A stretch of DNA of 64,000 bases from the NCBI GenBank assembly GCA_026988035.1, contig JALSLY010000076.1:23421-87420 (forward strand), written 5' to 3'. The notes beneath the pieces are model-generated. The model saw nothing but the letters and a program-made list of their open reading frames with translations. It did not search any database and was not told where the DNA came from. Positions 58,697 to 64,000 of the stretch are shown piece after piece; the stretch's first letter is position 1, and each line of letters opens with the position of its first letter. The translations under genes were made by a program, and so were the position numbers. Source of the DNA: Thermotogae bacterium. Lineage in GTDB: Bacteria > Thermotogota > Thermotogae > Mesoaciditogales > Mesoaciditogaceae.

Positions 58697-59645
58697 GCTG
58701 GTGAATTCCATTGTCGAAGATATACGCAAAACCGTTGGAGAGGGGAAGCTTTACATTGCATTCTCTGGAGGACTTGATTCAAGTGTGACTGCTGCACTTG
58801 CCAAAATTGCTCTTGGAGCGGATAAAGTAGAACTTGTAACAACACGTTTTGATTTTACGTATCCGAAGACGATCAAGGTAGTAAAAAAATTTGCAGAATC
58901 TCTTGGCTTGAAGCACACATTTGTAGATGGATCTGACTGGCAAAAGCAAACATGGAAATCTGGGCCAGCGTGTAACGCATGTACAAGAGGTCCAAAGCTT
59001 CAAAGCGTCAAAGCTTACGCTGATGGTCTCGTCGCAACGGGCGCTGATGGTGACGACACGTGGGGGCAGTGCGGATTAAAAAACTATAATGGTTTCTACT
59101 CGCCAATTTTTTCGCTATCAAGAGAAGAAGTAAAAATGGTGGCAGATTATCTTGAACTAAACATAGAAAAGATCGGTGAAAGTGCAGGACGCGAGGGCTG
59201 TATGCTCAAGCATCTTCTTAAAATGATGGTGGTACCAAGTTTTCATGGTGCTGCCGTTTACAAATCAAATGCTTTGTTGATGTCTGCCATTGAGAAACTT
59301 GACTTGGATTTTTCCGTTGCAAATGTGAAAATCATTGGTCCACTTTCTAAAAACATCGCGCTTATCAATCTCAAGCCAATTCCTCCAAATAGTTTCATCG
59401 AAAAATTGAAAAGAGTATTATCTGAAATAGAAGAAATACATTCTGTGGAGGTAATAGATGCTCCCGTAAAGCTTGAAATAATTGCCAATCCTGGCATATA
59501 TAACAATGAAAAATCCAGACATTGGATAGAAAAAGGAAGACTTGCGCCTGACTTTGCCATGCCCATATCCGTAAAATGGCAGATTTCAAGGAACAATCGA
59601 TTGGCAACTTTTCAAGTTATCGGTTATGAGATTTTCCGTTCTTGA
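58665..59645 (+). CDS. PP-loop ATP-pyrophosphatase-like protein, possible sulfur-transfer enzyme
   Basis: About 327 residues. PP-loop FSGGLDSSVTAALAK near the N-terminus (adenylating ATPase fold shared by LarE, ExsB/QueC and tRNA thiolases). Five or so conserved-looking Cys occur in GPACNACTRG, WGQCGLKN and REGCMLKH. The C-terminal third (INLKPIPPNSFIEKLKRV onward) is not recognised. Overlapping cysK suggests a cysteine- or sulfide-dependent reaction such as sulfur transfer, but this is inference. The start is uncertain: GGAGGTGAG (58667-58675) lies inside the long form and is followed by no standard codon until GTG 58701. Confidence 0.75.
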   Translation: MEVRNISQCGKLVNSIVEDIRKTVGEGKLYIAFSGGLDSSVTAALAKIALGADKVELVTTRFDFTYPKTIKVVKKFAESLGLKHTFVDGSDWQKQTWKSGPACNACTRGPKLQSVKAYADGLVATGADGDDTWGQCGLKNYNGFYSPIFSLSREEVKMVADYLELNIEKIGESAGREGCMLKHLLKMMVVPSFHGAAVYKSNALLMSAIEKLDLDFSVANVKIIGPLSKNIALINLKPIPPNSFIEKLKRVLSEIEEIHSVEVIDAPVKLEIIANPGIYNNEKSRHWIEKGRLAPDFAMPISVKWQISRNNRLATFQVIGYEIFRS

Positions 59646-59949
59646 AAACCGTTACCAGCACAAGATCATTAGCATTCAATGCTAAGACAGCTGTAATTTT
59701 TCCATCTGTCACTCTTATTCTCCCATTTGACTGCATACCTGCTTTCGATTTTTTAGATTCAAGCATTTCTTTCAGTCTTTTCACACTAACTCCTCGCTCT
59801 TTGATTCTTAGTGCCGCATGAGTTGAAAGATAAAGATCTTTTCCAATAGATGCAATATGTATTACATTGGATGGTGTCCGATGTTTTCGAGATTTTAAAA
59901 GAAGATAAAGAACGACGAGAATAAAAATGATTATTAAGAGCTTAAACAT
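59617..59949 (-). CDS. Membrane-anchored DUF4258-like small protein
   Basis: 110 residues. One N-terminal membrane helix (FKLLIIIFILVVLYLLL) and a soluble domain with STHAALRIKERGVSVKRLKEML and VTDGKITAVLALNANDLVLVTVF, a pattern like the DUF4258/RelE-BrnT-related domain. Soluble forms occur near toxin-antitoxin genes, but no partner is seen here. Its 3' end overlaps the convergent PP-loop gene by 29 bases. Function unknown. Confidence 0.6.
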   Translation of the reverse strand: MFKLLIIIFILVVLYLLLKSRKHRTPSNVIHIASIGKDLYLSTHAALRIKERGVSVKRLKEMLESKKSKAGMQSNGRIRVTDGKITAVLALNANDLVLVTVFKNGKSHNR

Positions 59950-59951
59950 GA

Positions 59952-59977
59952 CAAAAGAAAAGGCCCAAGGGCCCTTT
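59952..59977 (-). terminator. Hairpin terminator after the glutaredoxin gene (minus strand)
   Basis: AAAGGGCCCTTGGGCCTTTT followed by CTTTTG on the minus strand; imperfect stem, moderate T content. Confidence 0.55.
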
Positions 59978-60216
59978 CAAGACACTCCCAATAATTTGTT
60001 TATTTTAGATCTGTTAAATCCTATCACTACCTGATTTCCAATTTCTATAACGGGTACCCCATACTGATGCGTCTTTTTAACCATCAGTTCAGCCTCTCGA
60101 GGGTTTTTGGAGACATCTACATCTTTGAATGGAATTCCAAGAGATTTGAAATAGTTTTTTGCCGCCCTGCAATGTGGGCAACTTGGTGTAGAATATACCT
60201 TTATTTTCAGCGCCAA
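59977..60216 (-). CDS. Glutaredoxin-like (NrdH-type) thiol-disulfide protein
   Basis: 79 residues. Thioredoxin fold with redox motif C13-P-H-C16 in YSTPSCPHCRAA, cis-Pro region YGVPVIEIG and IGFNRSKINKLL at the end. Of NrdH/glutaredoxin-like length. Small cytoplasmic thiol reductant. Monocistronic, as far as seen. Confidence 0.92.
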   Translation of the reverse strand: MALKIKVYSTPSCPHCRAAKNYFKSLGIPFKDVDVSKNPREAELMVKKTHQYGVPVIEIGNQVVIGFNRSKINKLLGVS

Positions 60217-60322
60217 GTTTTACCACCTCCAACACTATTGCTTTCATCATATGCCCCCACGGGGTATCTGTAATATATTGTACCAAAACCATCTACTTTC
60301 ATCAAGAAACTTTATGGAAAAT

Positions 60323-61234
60323 TCACTGTGTTGATACAAAGAACAACATTAGCGAACTTAGCATCACTGTAATTGTGATCATTCCACCAGCAACCTCTGG
60401 ATCAAGGTTCTTTTCTACTGAGTATATGAGTGAAAGCAATGGTGTTGGCATAACTGCGCTAAGAAACGCAATGTTTGCCATTATAGGGTCATTTGGTGCG
60501 ATCACCTTAGACACAAAATAAAGAGATGTACCAATAGCAAAACCAGCCAGATACTTTGCACCGATCCCAAACGTTACATAACGAATTTCTCGTAATACAT
60601 GTTTGAAATTAAGATATATTCCAATCGTGATCAGAGAAAGAAATGTATTGGCTCCACCTACCGTTCCAAACAACTGGGAAATTATATACGGAATTTTCAT
60701 CTCTGAGAAATTTAGAATCAAAGCCGTTAAAAAGGCAAGTAACGGAGGAAATGTGATGAGCTTTTTCAGAACGACTTTCACGCTAAAGTCATCATCAGAT
60801 GAATATCTAAGTGCGATTGAGTAGCCAAGTGTGTAGATGATGAGGGCGTTACCTATATCGAACATGGCCATGTATGTTAAACCTGTGTTGCCCCAAATCA
60901 ATTGAGCAAAAGGATAGGCAAAGATCGCAAGATTTAATCCGCAAAGCGTGAGTATCAAAGACCCCTTTGTTGCATCTGAGAGCTTGGATCTGATAAATAT
61001 GAACCATCCAACAATAAGGATAGCAAAGGCTGATATCATTCCAAAAATCGTGAGAGAGAAAAGCTCCGGTCTGATTCTGATGCTCGTTACAGCCTTAATT
61101 ATTATCACAGGTAATGTTATGTATATTATGATCTTGGTAAGTATTGCCCCGGCGTTCTCATCCAAAAACTTTGACCTTCTTGTCGCATAACCGATAGCAA
61201 TGATCGAAAAATAGACAAGTATTTTGTAAGTCAT
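60323..61234 (-). CDS. AEC-family (auxin efflux carrier-type) transporter
   Basis: 303 residues with ten predicted membrane segments; N-terminal IIAIGYATRRSKFLDENAGAILTKIIIYITLP (residues about 14-45) and a C-terminal AFLSAVMPTPLLSLIYS are typical of the family. Exports or imports organic acids such as malate in known cases. ATG 61234 follows AGGGAG; a longer frame starts at 61258. Confidence 0.85.
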   Translation of the reverse strand: MTYKILVYFSIIAIGYATRRSKFLDENAGAILTKIIIYITLPVIIIKAVTSIRIRPELFSLTIFGMISAFAILIVGWFIFIRSKLSDATKGSLILTLCGLNLAIFAYPFAQLIWGNTGLTYMAMFDIGNALIIYTLGYSIALRYSSDDDFSVKVVLKKLITFPPLLAFLTALILNFSEMKIPYIISQLFGTVGGANTFLSLITIGIYLNFKHVLREIRYVTFGIGAKYLAGFAIGTSLYFVSKVIAPNDPIMANIAFLSAVMPTPLLSLIYSVEKNLDPEVAGGMITITVMLSSLMLFFVSTQ

Positions 61235-61304
61235 AATTTCTCCCTTGTTATCCTGCATAGAGTCAAATCACATTATACATTTTAATTATACATTTTCCTA
61301 TACG

Positions 61305-61313
61305 TGTTATAAT
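61305..61313 (+). promoter_or_regulatory. Extended -10 promoter of pyrE
   Basis: TGTTATAAT is a perfect TGn-TATAAT, 49 bases before the pyrE ATG. -35 region is weak. Confidence 0.6.
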
Positions 61314-61361
61314 CTCATTGAAGAAGTTGCGTTTTCACAATGATTTTTTTGAGGTGGAAAA

Positions 61362-61925
61362 ATGATAGATGTTGAAGAGATACTGAAAGAAACGGGAGCA
61401 ATGCTGCAAGGTCATTTTTTATTGCCTACTGGTTTTCATACGGACACACAAATACAATTTGCAAGAGCAATTCAATATACTTGGCATGCTAAGGAAATAG
61501 CTTCCGAGCTTGCTCTCAAATTGCACAGATTTGCGCCAGACTGCATAGCATCTCCGATAACAAATGGAATAACTGTGGGGTATGAGGTAGCGAGAAATTT
61601 GGACGTGCCTTTTATATTTTCAGAACGAAATGCAAATGGAACGATGACTTTCAGTCGAGGACTTGATCCTTCGATATTCAGAAATATTGTTATAGTAGAA
61701 GGTGTTGTAGAAAACGGAAAGTCTGTGCGCGAATTGCTTTCTACTCTCAAAAAGTTTGATTCCGAAGCAATAGCAGTTTCCTCTGTGGTAAAGAGAGCAG
61801 ATATAAAAAAAATAGAGGGACTTTCACTTTTGTCCCTCGTTACCATACCGTTAAAGCTTTACAAACCGGAAGAATGTCCCATGTGCAAAAAGGGGATCCC
61901 AATAGTTAATATCGAACATCCTTGA
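61362..61925 (+). CDS. pyrE: Orotate phosphoribosyltransferase-like protein
   Basis: 187 residues. PRTase fold with ASPITNGITVGYEVARNL and PRPP motif IVIVEGVVENGKSV. It ends LKLYKPEECPMCKKGIPIV, the C-terminus typical of the Thermus-type PyrE. It would convert orotate to OMP in pyrimidine synthesis. The usual EDVVTTG acidic pair is E-G here (VEGVVENG), so activity should be checked. ATG 61362 follows GAGGTGG. Confidence 0.82.
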   Translation: MIDVEEILKETGAMLQGHFLLPTGFHTDTQIQFARAIQYTWHAKEIASELALKLHRFAPDCIASPITNGITVGYEVARNLDVPFIFSERNANGTMTFSRGLDPSIFRNIVIVEGVVENGKSVRELLSTLKKFDSEAIAVSSVVKRADIKKIEGLSLLSLVTIPLKLYKPEECPMCKKGIPIVNIEHP

Positions 61926-61956
61926 GGATCAGTCAAAGCAAGGATCAGTCAAAACA
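61925..61956. repeat. 16-bp tandem duplication
   Basis: AGGATCAGTCAAAGCA is repeated at once as AGGATCAGTCAAAACA, directly at the pyrE stop. Confidence 0.8.
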
Positions 61957-61970
61957 GCATTGCGTGTTTT

Positions 61971-62315
61971 TTATTCTTCTATGTGAATATCAACTATTTC
62001 GTTTTCAGCATCAACTTGAATGTTCATACCGTTCATCAGATCATCCATGTTTACATCCATATCCTTGTCGTTTATGAATTTCTTTAGAAAGTTTCCGGCA
62101 AAGGCCAATGGAATTGCGATGTTGGCCTTTTCTCCCTTTTGATTTTTTGGGGTCACACGAATGACAAGTTTTTTGCTCCACACATGGCCCTTTGATTTCC
62201 TTTCTTCCGCTTTTTCACTTCCACTGAGTGCGTTTATGAGTTCTACCGCTTCTTCAGGTGTAACGGTTCCCTCTTTTACCATGTTCATAATGTTTAGCAT
62301 GGATTCCTTGTCCAT
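61971..62315 (-). CDS. SHOCT-like domain protein
   Basis: 114 residues. N-terminal LNIMNMVKEGTVTPEEAVELINAL is a SHOCT-like/DUF2089-type short helical domain. The rest is a beta-rich part, VIRVTPKNQKGEKANIAIPLA, like the repeat seen in YvlB-type proteins. Follows the MFS gene by 25 bases and should share its transcript. Possibly an envelope-stress-related regulator. Function unknown. Confidence 0.7.
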   Translation of the reverse strand: MDKESMLNIMNMVKEGTVTPEEAVELINALSGSEKAEERKSKGHVWSKKLVIRVTPKNQKGEKANIAIPLAFAGNFLKKFINDKDMDVNMDDLMNGMNIQVDAENEIVDIHIEE

Positions 62316-62340
62316 CTACATTACCTCCCAACCAATTTGT

Positions 62341-63579
62341 TCATATTTCTCTCATCCCCGGAACGAAATACATAAGGCTTGACGAAATCACAAGCATCAA
62401 ACCAAGCACGAGGAAAATCATGACGTTGTTCATCATAGCCGAAATTGCTCCAATCACCGCAAGTGAAAGTGGTTGTAAGACCGTTGCGGCTGTTGTGACA
62501 ACGCTGAAAACCCTGCCACGTTTTTCATCTGGAACGATCCTTTGTAATACTACCATGAAAAGTACATCTGCAATAGAAATGTTGAATCCTATGAGAAAAG
62601 CGATGATCAAAAAGAAAATAAGAGTTGGGGCAAGTCCCATGATGGCAAAAAACAAGCCGGAAATTAGCATGCTTATTATTATAATGTTGTGCTTTTTTTT
62701 GAATTCTGGGAGAATTGAGAGGAGAGCAGAACCAACCATCATCCCTACAGCAAAAGCACTGACTACATATCCAAGTTCCAAAGCCCCAAGATTGTATATA
62801 TCTTTCACCTGTTTGGCGATCAAGATATCTATTGGTGCGAAAGCAAAATTGATAACAGAGACTATCACCATCGTCCAAAATATGAGTTTCTGAGCGTACA
62901 CGAACTTCAATCCCGCTTTTAGATCGAAGAAAAAGGATTTGACTTTTTCAGATTTTTTAAACGTTTGGCGAAAGTTTATGAATATCTCTGTGAACGCAGA
63001 TATTATAAAAGAAGTGCCGTTGAGTGCAAAAACAAAAAAAGTTCCAAAAAATCCAACAAGCACACCACCAATCGCTGGGCCTATTATTTGTGTGAATTGC
63101 ATACCAGTTTGATAGAGGCTGTTTGCTCTTGTTAAATGCTTGTCTGGTACGATATTTGGAATTGTAGACTGCAGCGATGGTCTAAAAAATGCCGCACCAG
63201 TTCCCATCAATGCTGATATTGTATATATCCATAAAACTGTCAATTGATTCGTGTAGGTAAGATACGCCATCCATAGTATCAAAATGCCCCTTAATGCATC
63301 AGAGAGCACAACAATTGCTTTTCTGCTTATCCTATCAACGAAAACTCCCGCAAATGGTCCCAAAGCTGCAACAGGTATCATGTTAAACGCAAACATCCAT
63401 CCCATGATCACCCCAGATTGAGCTGCCGGGAATTTGTTCAAGATCCACCACATTAGCGCTATGTATTGAAATGAATTTCCCATGGAAGAAACTATTTGGC
63501 CAAGCCACAAGAGAACGAAATCTTTGTTGAACAACTTAGTAGGCGATTCTGGAATTTTTGAGGCTGTTGCGTTCGACAT
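62341..63579 (-). CDS. MFS transporter (EntS/MefA-like exporter family)
   Basis: 412 residues with 12 predicted membrane segments. DFVLLWLGQIVSSMGNSFQ at the N-terminus and the GPFAGVFVDRISRKAIVVLSD segment after TM2 (positions about 70-90) are typical of the EntS/macrolide-efflux type MFS proteins. Probably drug or siderophore export. ATG 63579 follows AGAAGGAG. Confidence 0.88.
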   Translation of the reverse strand: MSNATASKIPESPTKLFNKDFVLLWLGQIVSSMGNSFQYIALMWWILNKFPAAQSGVIMGWMFAFNMIPVAALGPFAGVFVDRISRKAIVVLSDALRGILILWMAYLTYTNQLTVLWIYTISALMGTGAAFFRPSLQSTIPNIVPDKHLTRANSLYQTGMQFTQIIGPAIGGVLVGFFGTFFVFALNGTSFIISAFTEIFINFRQTFKKSEKVKSFFFDLKAGLKFVYAQKLIFWTMVIVSVINFAFAPIDILIAKQVKDIYNLGALELGYVVSAFAVGMMVGSALLSILPEFKKKHNIIIISMLISGLFFAIMGLAPTLIFFLIIAFLIGFNISIADVLFMVVLQRIVPDEKRGRVFSVVTTAATVLQPLSLAVIGAISAMMNNVMIFLVLGLMLVISSSLMYFVPGMREI

Positions 63580-63608
63580 GTTTTTTCTCCTTCTTTTGTA
63601 TGCTTTTT

Positions 63609-63932
63609 TCAGTCTGACCAAAAGTTTACTTTTGTACTTCTTCTAAAGAGCATGTGTAGCCCTATCCCCACAAGATATGAGGCTACAAGAGCCAAAAAGA
63701 TCTGTCCTCCAGAGGCTGAAAAGATAAAAACTCGTGCAAACAAGAATGCTGAAAAGAGAATTCCTCCTATTCCAATGAGATTTCCTTTGACCAATTCTCT
63801 TACGCCTTCTACCCCAAAGATTATTGCAAACAGTATGCCTATAAAAATTCCAAAGGTCAAGTTCATTACCCCAAAGATCGAAAGAAAACTCAGTATACCA
63901 ATTAAAATCAAAAATATGGAAAAAGCTTTCAT
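63609..63932 (-). CDS. Small integral membrane protein of unknown function
   Basis: 107 residues with four hydrophobic segments (starting FSIFLILIGILSFLSIFG and FGIFIGILFAIIFGVEG) and a basic C-terminus. Its ATG overlaps the stop of the preceding partial frame (ATGA). Followed by the MFS and SHOCT genes, so probably a membrane partner in the same stress-like operon; similar small proteins occur with LiaF-type genes. Confidence 0.7.
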   Translation of the reverse strand: MKAFSIFLILIGILSFLSIFGVMNLTFGIFIGILFAIIFGVEGVRELVKGNLIGIGGILFSAFLFARVFIFSASGGQIFLALVASYLVGIGLHMLFRRSTKVNFWSD

Positions 63933-64000
63933 TTTTCTCCCCTCCCGAAAAAGTTATCGATATCCTCTTGAGAATATCCAAGAGTTAGCATTAGTTCTTT
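63929..64000 (-). CDS. C-terminal fragment of a gene cut by the window edge
   Basis: An open frame of 23 codons from the end of the window (KELMLTLGYSQEDIDNFFGR...) ends in TGA overlapping the next ATG by 4 bases and containing its GGGAGGGGAG ribosome site. The tight coupling supports a real upstream gene. Its identity is not visible. Confidence 0.6.
   Translation of the reverse strand, partial: KELMLTLGYSQEDIDNFFGRGEK

Noticed and set aside
59617..59949. Toxin-antitoxin module
   Set aside because: No partner gene is adjacent and the domain is membrane-anchored.

Overview
Organism: AT-rich bacterial DNA with compact operons. tRNA genes encode CCA, many TTG/GTG starts follow strong Shine-Dalgarno sites, and many small proteins carry signal peptides or look like beta-barrels. 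The CBS-containing CCA nucleotidyltransferase, the BMP-type nucleoside importer, the ROK plus peptide-type ABC plus GH1/GH2 mannoside locus and the UPF0164/PorV-like barrel together suggest a member of the Thermotogota or a related deep-branching diderm. This is an inference from gene content; no marker in the window settles it.

Layout: 0-3.2 kb holds the phosphate module (pstB end, phoU, a PhoB-like regulator and a soluble histidine kinase), the last two flanked by copies of an 82-bp repeat. 3.4-5.5 kb has a hairpin-rich repeat, a sigma-54-type promoter and a lipoprotein metalloprotease. A tRNA-Arg and a cysteine-free YeeE/YedE-like transporter follow, then a leftward four-gene nucleoside ABC importer (7.4-11.8 kb). 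11.8-21.2 kb is the accessory highlight: three 20-bp-phased palindromes and a sigma-54-type promoter head a cluster of secreted beta-rich proteins, a chaperone-like protein and two secretin-related proteins, closed by an AAA+ sigma-54-type activator. The cluster is interspersed with modular hairpin repeats, two of which bracket a DUF559 nuclease gene.

21.2-28.4 kb (leftward): barrel-like protein, fmt, def, rRNA methyltransferase, Ppx/GppA, free-Met sulfoxide reductase, AhpD-like protein, MFS. 28.5-41.1 kb (rightward): histidine phosphatase, an Ig-rich secreted protein plus PorV-like barrel, mutS2, FtsA-like ATPase, NhaD/ArsB permease, DUF123 nuclease, CCA transferase, UPF0104 protein. Then come tRNA-Gln, a barrel-like protein and HemW. 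An amino-acid ABC operon (43.2-45.7 kb) is preceded by a leader peptide ORF inside a pseudoknot/terminator structure, an apparent attenuator. 46.3-56.8 kb is a ROK-regulated beta-mannoside/glucoside uptake and hydrolysis operon. A structured terminated RNA region, a cysE-cysK-PP-loop operon, glutaredoxin, AEC transporter, pyrE and an MFS/SHOCT operon fill the rest.

How the genes work together: the strongest unusual systems are (1) the sigma-54-type secretin/surface-fibre cluster with its own apparent enhancers and activator, (2) the modular hairpin repeats with the embedded DUF559 nuclease, and (3) the translated-leader attenuator of the amino-acid importer.
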